Positions 6,460 through 12,877 of a stretch of DNA of 12,987 nt are shown here, in pieces. Numbering within the stretch: the first letter of the stretch is position 1; each line of letters begins with the position of its first letter. The DNA is taken from NCBI GenBank assembly GCA_902488555.1, contig CABTWT010000023.1:1-12987 (forward strand), read 5' to 3'. Position numbers and translations under genes: made by a program. Below the pieces are notes generated by a model, which saw only the letters and a list, made by a program, of their open reading frames with translations, was not told where the DNA came from and did no database searches. The stretch is from an uncultured Anaerococcus sp. (GTDB taxonomy: Bacteria > Bacillota_A > Clostridia > Tissierellales > Peptoniphilaceae).

Positions 6460-7089
6460 ATGAGATTGAGATTTAAACCAAATGCAATTCCTGAGATGAA
6501 GGAAAATGATAAGATATATTTTTACCCCAAAGATATGAGGGGAAAATGGGCTAGTGTTTTTGCCAATGACAATCCTATATACCTTGAAATAGGAGCTGGT
6601 AAGGGAGATTTTATCATAGAAATGGCAAAAAGAAATCCAGACATCAACTTTATAGCCTTGGAAATGAATACAAATGCTTTTGTAATTGCTAGTAGAAAAA
6701 TCGAAGAAGAGGGGCTAACAAATGTTATTGGTCTCATTGACTATGCTGAAGACTTGGAAGAAGCCTTTGCAGACGGTGAGATTGACCGTATTTATATAAA
6801 TTTTTCTACTCCTTGGCCAAAGAATAGGCACCACAAGAGAAGATTAAGTCATCCTAGATTTTTAGAGATATATAAGAAGATTATGATTCCTTGTGGTATT
6901 GTCGAACAAAAAACAGATGATAGGCCATTTTTTGACGATTCATTAAAATATTTTGAAGATTTTGATATGGAAATATTAGAATATGACTATGATCTAGCAG
7001 AAGAAGATTCTATTGTGACAGAATACGAAAGAAGATGGAGAGATAGAGGTATATCTATAAATTATGCGAAAGCTAGATTTAAGAATTAA
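6460..7089 (+). CDS. trmB: tRNA (guanine-N7-)-methyltransferase, m7G46
   Basis: Methylates N7 of G46 in the tRNA variable loop using S-adenosylmethionine. The 209-residue length is normal. SAM-binding motif I is LEIGAGKGDF (42-51), with the acidic residue of motif II at E68 (ALEMN). The family block PWPKNRHHKRRL (118-129), KTDDR (151-155) and the C-terminal TEYERRW (187-193) are all present. The oddity is position 117: the usual SDPWPK reads STPWPK, so the Asp regarded as catalytic in the family is Thr. The codon is ACT, so this is not a simple frame error. AAGGAG lies six bases before the ATG. The gene follows a terminator with no promoter-sized gap, so it depends on read-through or on a promoter inside brnQ. 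Confidence 0.93.
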   Translation: MRLRFKPNAIPEMKENDKIYFYPKDMRGKWASVFANDNPIYLEIGAGKGDFIIEMAKRNPDINFIALEMNTNAFVIASRKIEEEGLTNVIGLIDYAEDLEEAFADGEIDRIYINFSTPWPKNRHHKRRLSHPRFLEIYKKIMIPCGIVEQKTDDRPFFDDSLKYFEDFDMEILEYDYDLAEEDSIVTEYERRWRDRGISINYAKARFKN

Positions 7090-7100
7090 TAAAATAAAAT

Positions 7101-7129
7101 TTGATTTCTTGAAAAATATAGTATATTAT
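7101..7129 (+). promoter_or_regulatory. Promoter of the DUF4230 gene
   Basis: TTGATT (7101-7106), a 17-base spacer and TATTAT (7124-7129), leaving about 25 bases of leader before the ATG at 7161. Confidence 0.55.
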
Positions 7130-7160
7130 ATTTGAAATATGAGAAAAGGAATGATGATAA

Positions 7161-7775
7161 ATGAATAAAAAAGAAAAAAGAGGACTCAAACAGGGTCTGA
7201 TTTCTAGCTTAATAATAGCTATTATTTTGATAGGCGGCAGCATCTATGTCAAAAACAACTTTGTTCCAAAGGAAGAAACAATAATTAGTTCGGAGACAGT
7301 GGAATCTTCGATCAAAGAAGCCAAGGAGCTAACTACACTCAAATACCACTACAAAAATATTGCGTCTTTTGAAAATAGCCAAGAGTTTCAAGGTTTCAAA
7401 TTACCATTTACAACAAAAAGATTTTTGTATACTTACTCGGGCGTAATTCACGCTGGTGTGGACCTAGACAAGGTAAAGGTAGATGTTAACAATGGAGATA
7501 AAATAGTTAGCGTCACTTTGCCAAAATCCAAGATTTTAAGTCACGATATTGACGAGAAGTCTGTAATGTTCTACGATGAGAAGAATTCAATTTTTAATCC
7601 CTTAGAGCTAGAAGATTATTCTAATTTTAGAAAAGAAGAAGAAGCAAAGGTAGAAAAAGAAGCTATTGACAAGGGCTTGTTGGATGAAGCTGATGAACAA
7701 AGTAAAAAAGCGGTAGAAGATATTTTAAATATCAACCCAGAAATAGCAGAACATTATACAATAAATGTAAAATAA
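7161..7775 (+). CDS. DUF4230 membrane-anchored protein
   Basis: A 204-residue protein with a basic N-terminus (MNKKEKRGLK), one hydrophobic helix at about residues 12-30 and an outward soluble domain, i.e. a type II-like anchored protein. The domain shows the pattern I know for DUF4230: ELTTLKYHYKN (56-66), the central YSGVIHAGVDLDKV (92-105), VSVTLPKSKIL (117-127) and a final charged helix rich in Glu/Lys. Family function is not known to me. AAAGGA lies ten bases before the ATG; the tandem ATGs just upstream run into a stop at once. It has its own promoter and ends in a bidirectional terminator shared with the convergent gene. Confidence 0.8.
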   Translation: MNKKEKRGLKQGLISSLIIAIILIGGSIYVKNNFVPKEETIISSETVESSIKEAKELTTLKYHYKNIASFENSQEFQGFKLPFTTKRFLYTYSGVIHAGVDLDKVKVDVNNGDKIVSVTLPKSKILSHDIDEKSVMFYDEKNSIFNPLELEDYSNFRKEEEAKVEKEAIDKGLLDEADEQSKKAVEDILNINPEIAEHYTINVK

Positions 7776-7805
7776 GGCTTAAGCATTTTCTTAAGCCTTA
7801 TTTTT
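7772..7805. terminator. Bidirectional terminator between convergent genes
   Basis: GGCTTAAG (7776-7783) pairs with CTTAAGCC (7790-7797), extended by ATAA/TTAT, with T-rich flanks on both strands. The stop codons of the DUF4230 gene (7773-7775) and of the opposite DUF1624 gene (7798-7800) both lie in the outer stem. Confidence 0.9.
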
Positions 7806-8505
7806 GTGCCAAATTATAGATAAGTGTGACAAGGGGATACAAAATTATCTGATGAGCCAGGTAAATTTCCATAGAATGACGGCCGATTTTTGCTAATAAT
7901 GAGTCATTAGATTTTGAAGATTTGTCTTTGATTTTTACAAAATTTCCTAGTAAATATCCTCCAACAAATATAAAAATCCATGGAATTATAGGAAAGTAAT
8001 CACTAGAAGTAAAAGTTTCTCCAGGAAAACCTAGGACAAATAGGTTCTTGTCATATAAATTTTTGAAAATACCATACAAGGACCCTCTTGGTACATTGTA
8101 AGTTATGATAAATAATAAGAAAAATACAAAAAATAACTTATCATTTATCTTAATATATTTTTGCAAAAGTCCTGTTATTATCATACAAGCCCCAAGTCCG
8201 TTTAAAACTCCCCAGATTATTAACTGTTCTGGAGCAAAAAGGTAGGTTACAAGGCTTATGGCAAAGCCAATGAGTGATGTAATAATTCCTCTTTTGATAT
8301 TTTTGCTTGGATTTAAAAAATTGGATGTAAGGCCAGAAATAGTAAAAAAAGATGTGGCTATTGATAGCTGCCAAATCTTATTTATAAGGGTCCCGTCATA
8401 CCAAGAAACTTGCCAGTAGTAGTTGATGTTATACATAAGGTGGAATAATACCATAGATACAATGGTAAATCCACGAAATTTGTCTATAAAATAATTTCTC
8501 TTCAT
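7798..8505 (-). CDS. DUF1624 / heparan-alpha-glucosaminide N-acetyltransferase-like membrane protein
   Basis: A 235-residue polytopic membrane protein with about seven hydrophobic segments. It shows the DUF1624 landmarks: IDKFRGFTI (7-15, with D8 and RG at 11-12), H22 in the first membrane helix (the position equivalent to the acyl-transfer His proposed for this fold), GVLNGLG (99-105), SDYFPIIPW (168-176) and GRHSMEIYLAHQ (208-219). Members are thought to move acyl groups across the membrane onto sugars; the substrate here is unknown. The ATG is fixed by the motif at residue 8 and by an in-frame TAA upstream (8527-8529). No Shine-Dalgarno precedes it; instead an extended -10 ends six bases before the ATG, predicting a leaderless mRNA. 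Confidence 0.82.
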   Translation of the reverse strand: MKRNYFIDKFRGFTIVSMVLFHLMYNINYYWQVSWYDGTLINKIWQLSIATSFFTISGLTSNFLNPSKNIKRGIITSLIGFAISLVTYLFAPEQLIIWGVLNGLGACMIITGLLQKYIKINDKLFFVFFLLFIITYNVPRGSLYGIFKNLYDKNLFVLGFPGETFTSSDYFPIIPWIFIFVGGYLLGNFVKIKDKSSKSNDSLLAKIGRHSMEIYLAHQIILYPLVTLIYNLAQK

Positions 8506-8513
8506 GATATAAT
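8505..8513 (+). promoter_or_regulatory. Extended -10 promoter of the DUF4177 gene
   Basis: TGA-TATAAT on the plus strand, overlapping the ATG of the divergent DUF1624 gene. The expected transcription start near 8520 leaves about 22 bases that include the Shine-Dalgarno. No clear -35 is present. Confidence 0.6.
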
Positions 8514-8520
8514 TATACCA
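8512..8520 (-). promoter_or_regulatory. Extended -10 promoter of the DUF1624 gene, leaderless geometry
   Basis: TGG-TATAAT on the minus strand, with exactly six bases between its last T (8512) and the A of the ATG (8505). It overlaps the opposite-strand -10 at 8508-8513 within a near-palindrome. Confidence 0.65.
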
Positions 8521-8530
8521 AATAATTTAC

Positions 8531-8537
8531 AAGGGGG
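8531..8537 (+). promoter_or_regulatory. G5-type ribosome binding site of the DUF4177 gene
   Basis: AAGGGGG ends four bases before the ATG. It pairs with the anti-Shine-Dalgarno with one G-U wobble in place of the usual A-U. Confidence 0.7.
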
Positions 8538-8541
8538 CCTT

Positions 8542-8751
8542 ATGTTTGAATACAAATTTGAAAAAGTTCAGATTACTAACGGTTTTAGAGAAACACAGTC
8601 TAATAATATTGAAGAAGTGGAAGAGATAGTAAAATCTTACGCCAAAGATGGATGGAGATTGGTACAGGTACTAGTTGTACCAAAAGAAAAAGCTGCTGCT
8701 TTTATGAACAATTTTTATGAAATAATTTTTGAAAGAGAAATAGACAAGTAA
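8542..8751 (+). CDS. Small DUF4177-family protein
   Basis: A 69-residue soluble protein with the DUF4177 pattern: an N-terminal strand FEYKFEKVQI (2-11), a helix around residues 23-37, the hallmark DGWRLVQVLVVP (36-47) and a final strand YEIIFERE (59-66). Function is unknown; relatives are small alpha/beta proteins, sometimes near membrane or stress genes. The start is supported by AAGGGGG and by the conserved first strand. It is monocistronic, with its own promoter and terminator, and divergent from the DUF1624 gene, so the two could be co-regulated. Confidence 0.85.
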   Translation: MFEYKFEKVQITNGFRETQSNNIEEVEEIVKSYAKDGWRLVQVLVVPKEKAAAFMNNFYEIIFEREIDK

Positions 8752-8773
8752 AAAAGCCCCATTTAGGGCTTTT
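8751..8773. terminator. Bidirectional terminator
   Basis: AAAAGCCC (8752-8759) pairs with GGGCTTTT (8766-8773) around a 6-base loop. It ends the DUF4177 transcript on the plus strand and the PfpI transcript on the minus strand, where the T-run is longer. Confidence 0.85.
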
Positions 8774-8783
8774 GACTTACTAA

Positions 8784-9293
8784 TTATTTACAAAGCTCTC
8801 CAACAAAAGTTTTGATTTGAACTGGCAAGTCTTTTGGTGTTCTTGATGTTATGATATTTTGGTCGACTACAGTTTCTTCATCAACCCAGTTTGCGCCAGC
8901 ATTTTTCAGATCTGTACTGATAGTTTTAACTGATGTTGCTTTTACTCCTTTTAAGATGTCTGCCTCTACTAGGACCCATGGACCATGACAAACAGCTCCA
9001 ACAAGTTTACCTGCCTCATGCATATCTTTTACAAATTTTACTGTGGCTTCACATTTTCTCATAGCATCTGGAGAATAACCACCTGGGATGTAGACACCAT
9101 CGTAGTCACTAGCTTTTACATCTTTACTTGCCAAGTCAGATTTTACTTTTAATCCACCAGATTTGCCGACATATTCCGTATCTTTATCAGTGCCCACTAG
9201 GTCAACTTCAAAATCTTCTCTAAATCTATGGTATGGATAAAGCAATTCACTTTCTTCAAAATTTTTTTCAATTAGTACTGCTATTTTTTTCAT
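8784..9293 (-). CDS. DJ-1/PfpI family protein (PfpI-type peptidase/deglycase)
   Basis: A 169-residue single-domain cytosolic protein closely patterned on the archaeal PfpI enzymes. C102 in the nucleophile elbow AVCHGPW with H103 matches C100 and H101 of PfpI, and E13 in NFEESELLYPYHR matches E12. YIPGGYSPD (68-76), NAGANWVDEE (131-140) and SRTPKDL (150-156) are further family blocks. Members have been described as peptidases, chaperones and glyoxalase/deglycases of methylglyoxal adducts; which applies is not decidable here. AGGAG lies seven bases before the ATG. It lies 48 bases downstream of the helicase gene on the same strand with no terminator seen between, so it may share that transcript, although a TATATA-type -10 is possible in the gap. 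Confidence 0.93.
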   Translation of the reverse strand: MKKIAVLIEKNFEESELLYPYHRFREDFEVDLVGTDKDTEYVGKSGGLKVKSDLASKDVKASDYDGVYIPGGYSPDAMRKCEATVKFVKDMHEAGKLVGAVCHGPWVLVEADILKGVKATSVKTISTDLKNAGANWVDEETVVDQNIITSRTPKDLPVQIKTFVGELCK

Positions 9294-9341
9294 ATTTATC
9301 TCCTTTGTTTCTTAAATCAGGTCTTTATATACTTACCCAAC

Positions 9342-11147
9342 CTATTGATTTTTAATATCTAGGTAGAAAGGAGAAGGCTTAACCTTGATTCCAAAGCGCT
9401 TTTTGAGGCTTATTAGGTGGAGATTTTCCCTGGCCCTAGTCATAGCTACATAAAAGATTCTGCGTTCTTCTTCAAGTTCGTTTGCCTTATCATCTTGATC
9501 AACTATCATAGGAAATTCATTTCTTACAAGGTCTACTACAAAAACATTGTCGTACTCTAAGCCCTTGGACTTGTGGATGGTTGAAAGAATTAGATTAGAA
9601 TTTTTGTTTCTATTGACATAATTCTTGTAGGTCTGAACTCTATCATAAAATTCATCAATAGTTCTTAACCCCTTAGTAAAATTAATAATACTTTCAAGGT
9701 ATAAGTCTTTATTAAAAATTACTTCGTTGTACTTAGAAGAGAACATTTTTATATAATCCTTATAGCCCATATAGGAATAAATATATGAGATCTTGCGGTC
9801 TATAGTAAGTTTTCTTATGTGTTTTATTTGCTTTTCTTTATCCATGAGATTGTAGACTTTTTCATCATCTACTATTTCATATAGATAATCAAATATACTA
9901 GAATTGATAGGCTTATATTCCAGTTTCCTCACTTCTTCTTTTGTTAAGTAAGTTTTGATTTTGTAATAAATATCAGAAAAAACTTCGACGTCGTTCGGAT
10001 TTTCTGAAAAATAAATTATTTTTTCCATATCTTTGATCACTATTGAGTCAAAAAAATCATAAGATCCACTATTTATAGCAAATTTGATCTTATCTTCCAT
10101 GAGAAAACTCACAAGATTTAGGGAAGAAATATTGTTCCTATATAAAATAGCATTTGTTTTGCCAACTTCTATATGATTTATTATATATTTGTAGGCATCA
10201 TAAGAATCTTTTCTACAGACTAGATTTACCTTGTTTTTTGGAGGGTTTTTGGTAAATATATCTTTTTCATACCTATTTTTATTAAGCTTTATAAAGCTAT
10301 CGCTCACATTTACTATTTGAGTAGAAGACCTATGATTTTCATTCATTGTAATAATTTTTGCATCTTTAAAAATATTTGTGAAATTTAATAGATACTCAGG
10401 ATTTGCAGCTCTGAATCCGTATATAGACTGGTCATCATCAGCTACTAGCATGAGATTATTTTCTGGGTAGACTATTTTTTCAAGGATTTTAAATTGCAAG
10501 AGAGAAGTATCTTGGCCCTCGTCTAGTTGTATGTACTTGTATTTGTTTTTAACAGAGATCAATAAGCGATGATCCTCGGATAGGAGTCTGTAAGCTAAGG
10601 TTTGCATATCGTCAAAGTCTATGTAAAAATTTTCTTTTTTGAAATTTTCATATATCCTATAAATCTTTTCTATATTTTTAATATCAGATTTTTCAAGATA
10701 AGAAATATCCGAAAGGGAATTTCTCATATAACCCACAGTAGAAAAAAAATTTTTTAGGTCTTCATTGCTCATAGGACGATTATTTATGTCAAAATATATT
10801 TTTTGTATGAGATTGTACTTGTTGTAGCTATCATCACTTTCCAAAATTTTTAGTTTACGATTAGATTTTTTATAATAATTTCTTATAACTAGATAACAGA
10901 AAGCGTGAATTGTCATAAAGTTTGTTTTATAGTCTATGGATTCTTTTCTTTCAAATCTTTTTTTCATATCCATAGCCTGGGTTCTGGAAAAAGTAAGAGA
11001 AAGGATTTTTTCTGGGTTAATTTCTTTGGAAAGTTCATCAATTCGCTCTAATAGCATGGTTGTCTTTCCTGCTCCAGGTACTGCTAGGACCATACAAGGG
11101 CCATTTTTATGATTTTTTGCTAGTATTTGTTTGTCTGTAAGTATCAT
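9342..11147 (-). CDS. UvrD/Rep-family superfamily 1 DNA helicase (compact)
   Basis: An ATP-dependent 3'-5' DNA translocase/helicase, probably in repair or recombination. The motifs appear in order: Q-motif LTDKQ (3-7), Walker A AVPGAGKT (22-29), motif Ia LTFSRTQAMDMKKR (51-64), FMTIHAF (77-83), Walker B QLDEGQDTS (207-215), motif III ADDDQSIYGFRAA (236-248), motif IV ENHRSS (270-275), motif V STIHKSKGLEYDNVFVV (522-538) and motif VI VAMTRAR (567-573). Walker B has Gly where UvrD and PcrA have Phe. At 601 residues it is shorter than UvrD/PcrA (about 720-740): domain 1B is small and the PcrA C-terminal tail is absent, as is any AddA/RecB nuclease domain. The start is fixed by the Q-motif at residue 3. 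No Shine-Dalgarno is present; an extended -10 sits six bases before the ATG. Confidence 0.93.
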   Translation of the reverse strand: MILTDKQILAKNHKNGPCMVLAVPGAGKTTMLLERIDELSKEINPEKILSLTFSRTQAMDMKKRFERKESIDYKTNFMTIHAFCYLVIRNYYKKSNRKLKILESDDSYNKYNLIQKIYFDINNRPMSNEDLKNFFSTVGYMRNSLSDISYLEKSDIKNIEKIYRIYENFKKENFYIDFDDMQTLAYRLLSEDHRLLISVKNKYKYIQLDEGQDTSLLQFKILEKIVYPENNLMLVADDDQSIYGFRAANPEYLLNFTNIFKDAKIITMNENHRSSTQIVNVSDSFIKLNKNRYEKDIFTKNPPKNKVNLVCRKDSYDAYKYIINHIEVGKTNAILYRNNISSLNLVSFLMEDKIKFAINSGSYDFFDSIVIKDMEKIIYFSENPNDVEVFSDIYYKIKTYLTKEEVRKLEYKPINSSIFDYLYEIVDDEKVYNLMDKEKQIKHIRKLTIDRKISYIYSYMGYKDYIKMFSSKYNEVIFNKDLYLESIINFTKGLRTIDEFYDRVQTYKNYVNRNKNSNLILSTIHKSKGLEYDNVFVVDLVRNEFPMIVDQDDKANELEEERRIFYVAMTRARENLHLISLKKRFGIKVKPSPFYLDIKNQ

Positions 11148-11153
11148 ATCTTT

Positions 11154-11162
11154 ATCATACCA
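11154..11162 (-). promoter_or_regulatory. Extended -10 promoter of the helicase gene, leaderless geometry
   Basis: TGG-TATGAT on the minus strand, followed by six bases (AAAGAT) and the ATG at 11147. This is the same arrangement as for the DUF1624 gene. Confidence 0.55.
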
Positions 11163-11182
11163 TATAAAAATTTATAGAAATA

Positions 11183-11191
11183 TGGTAAAAT
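11183..11191 (+). promoter_or_regulatory. Extended -10 promoter of the nitroreductase-like gene
   Basis: TGG-TAAAAT on the plus strand, divergent from the helicase promoter. The predicted start near 11198 gives a leader of about 22 bases to the ATG at 11220. Confidence 0.55.
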
Positions 11192-11209
11192 AATATTAAA
11201 TACATATAT

Positions 11210-11215
11210 GGGGGA
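11210..11215 (+). promoter_or_regulatory. Ribosome binding site that decides the nitroreductase start
   Basis: GGGGGA lies four bases before the ATG at 11220. It would be inside the coding sequence if the ATG at 11208 were used, and 11208 has no purine-rich site upstream. Confidence 0.7.
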
Positions 11216-11219
11216 TAAA

Positions 11220-12017
11220 ATGCTAACAACAAATTTTCTAAAATCTAGAACTTCAACTAGAGATTATAAAGATACAAAATTGGATGAAGGAACATTAAAA
11301 AAAGTATATGCCATAGTAGATGAAGAAGCAGAAAAACTAGGCAAAGAAAGTCTAAGCTTCTTATTAAATACTGATGGAGATTCAGTTTACAATGCTCTTA
11401 ATGGGGTAGCTGGTTATAGTGGAGTAATGATCAAAGCACCTGCTTATATAGCTCTTGATGCAAAAAACAATGACCCATCTACACTTGTTAAGGGAGCCTA
11501 TGGTCTTGAAGAAATTATTACTAAACTAAATGAAATAGGCTTGGGCAATTGCTGGATAACACTTGATGGAGTAGAAGATACAGTAAAACAATCAGCCTTC
11601 AATTATTCAGAAGGAAAGATTAACATATTGCTAGCTATCGGTTATCCACTTAGTGATGAAGTCCGTAATCATAAGTATGATGACAGAATTGCTACAGAAG
11701 ATTTAGTTTTCTTAGATGACTTTGACTCACCAGCTACAGATGAAGACCTAGAACAAAGGGGCCTAAACGATATATTTGACTATGCCAAATTTGCTCCATC
11801 AGCTCAAAACAAGCAAGAGTGGAGATTTGTAATAGTAGATGATGAGATAAATATATATATAGAAGACTACCAAGGAGATGTAAATTTAATAGATGCAGGT
11901 ATAATAATGTATTATATTGATGAACTTGGTAAATCTTTAGCAATGACAAGTGGCTGGGATATAAATCCAAAGATTGGATCCGAGAAGTACACTTATATTG
12001 CTACAAAGAAAATGTAA
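11220..12017 (+). CDS. Nitroreductase-family flavoprotein (TM1586-like, two half-domains)
   Basis: A probable FMN-dependent, NAD(P)H-using oxidoreductase of unknown substrate, 265 residues from the chosen start. The N-terminal half opens with SRTSTRDYKD (9-18), the Arg-rich phosphate-binding region of the nitroreductase fold, and has GLGNCWITLDG (107-117) near the middle. The second half carries FAPSAQNKQEWRF (191-203), which in standard nitroreductases follows the N-terminal motif much sooner. This order matches the putative TM1586-type nitroreductases, in which one chain contains two fold halves. An ATG 12 bases upstream is in frame, but the Shine-Dalgarno favours 11220. It is divergent from the helicase and followed by a terminator and map. 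Confidence 0.85.
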   Translation: MLTTNFLKSRTSTRDYKDTKLDEGTLKKVYAIVDEEAEKLGKESLSFLLNTDGDSVYNALNGVAGYSGVMIKAPAYIALDAKNNDPSTLVKGAYGLEEIITKLNEIGLGNCWITLDGVEDTVKQSAFNYSEGKINILLAIGYPLSDEVRNHKYDDRIATEDLVFLDDFDSPATDEDLEQRGLNDIFDYAKFAPSAQNKQEWRFVIVDDEINIYIEDYQGDVNLIDAGIIMYYIDELGKSLAMTSGWDINPKIGSEKYTYIATKKM

Positions 12018-12021
12018 GATT

Positions 12022-12047
12022 AAGCGGCCTCGGTCGCTTTATTTTAT
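12022..12047 (+). terminator. Terminator between the nitroreductase-like gene and map
   Basis: AAGCGGC (12022-12028) pairs with GTCGCTT (12033-12039), with one G-U pair and the loop CTCG, followed by a T-rich run to 12047. The map Shine-Dalgarno starts about two bases later. Confidence 0.75.
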
Positions 12048-12059
12048 TGAGAGGTTAGA

Positions 12060-12866
12060 ATGATAAGATTATATACAGATAAAGATTTTGAAAAGATGAG
12101 AAAGGCCGCAGAGATTCTATGCCAAACTCATCTAGCACTTAGAGAAGTTATAAGGCCAGGAATGACTACAAAGTCCCTAGATGACTTTGCCAACAAATTT
12201 ATAGTTGACCACAAAAAAGCAATACCAGCTCAACTTGGTTACAGTGGCTTTCCATATACTCTTTGCATATCAGTAAATGATGAGATCTGTCACGGTTTTC
12301 CAAGCGATTATGTCTTAAAAGAAGGGGATATAGTTTCAATTGACAATGTAGTTGACCTTGATGGAGGACTTGCTGATTCTTGCTGGTCCTACAAAGTTGG
12401 AGATTTGGCTGACAGAGATCAAAAACTAATGGATGTGACACTAGAAGCTCTAAACCGTGGGGTAAAGGCAGCTGTTGTTGGCAATAGGATAGGTGATATT
12501 GGCCATGCTATCCAAGAATACTGTGAAGTAGAAAATGATTTTTCAGTTATACGTGATTTTATAGGCCATGGTATCGGCAAAGAAATGCACGAAGACCCAC
12601 AAGTGCCTCATTATGGCAAGGCTCACAGAGGACCACGTATCCAAGCTGGCATGGTCTTTACTATAGAACCTATGATAGCTAGTGGAAATTGGCCAATGGA
12701 ACTAGAGGACAATGGATGGGTTGCCAAGACTCGCGACGGTTCAAATGTTTGTCAATTTGAACATCAACTAATAATTCACGAAGATGGACCAGAAGTAATC
12801 ACTGACCAGAACAAATATGCCTTGACTGAAGAAGATATTGACTTTATTAAATCATATAAATTTTAA
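12060..12866 (+). CDS. map: Methionine aminopeptidase, type I
   Basis: Removes the initiator methionine from nascent proteins, an essential cytosolic di-metal enzyme. The five metal ligands are D95, D106, H170, E203 and E234, in VSIDNVV, LADSCW, FIGHGIG, TIEPMI and FEHQLII; they align with E. coli D97, D108, H171, E204 and E235. Catalytic-site histidines H78 (EICHGFP) and H177 (EMHEDP) are also present. The LADSCWSYKVG form is of the Gram-positive type. At 268 residues it is near the family norm of about 250-265, with no N-terminal zinc-finger extension. GAGAGG precedes the ATG by five bases. The stop overlaps an ATG of the next frame (TAATG), suggesting an operon with the downstream gene. 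Confidence 0.96.
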   Translation: MIRLYTDKDFEKMRKAAEILCQTHLALREVIRPGMTTKSLDDFANKFIVDHKKAIPAQLGYSGFPYTLCISVNDEICHGFPSDYVLKEGDIVSIDNVVDLDGGLADSCWSYKVGDLADRDQKLMDVTLEALNRGVKAAVVGNRIGDIGHAIQEYCEVENDFSVIRDFIGHGIGKEMHEDPQVPHYGKAHRGPRIQAGMVFTIEPMIASGNWPMELEDNGWVAKTRDGSNVCQFEHQLIIHEDGPEVITDQNKYALTEEDIDFIKSYKF

Positions 12867-12877
12867 TGGGTGGTTTC

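Noticed and set aside
6805..6810. Sequencing error as the cause of the TrmB Asp-to-Thr change
   Set aside because: Asp (GAT/GAC) to ACT needs at least two base changes and the frame is intact on both sides, so a genuine substitution is more likely.
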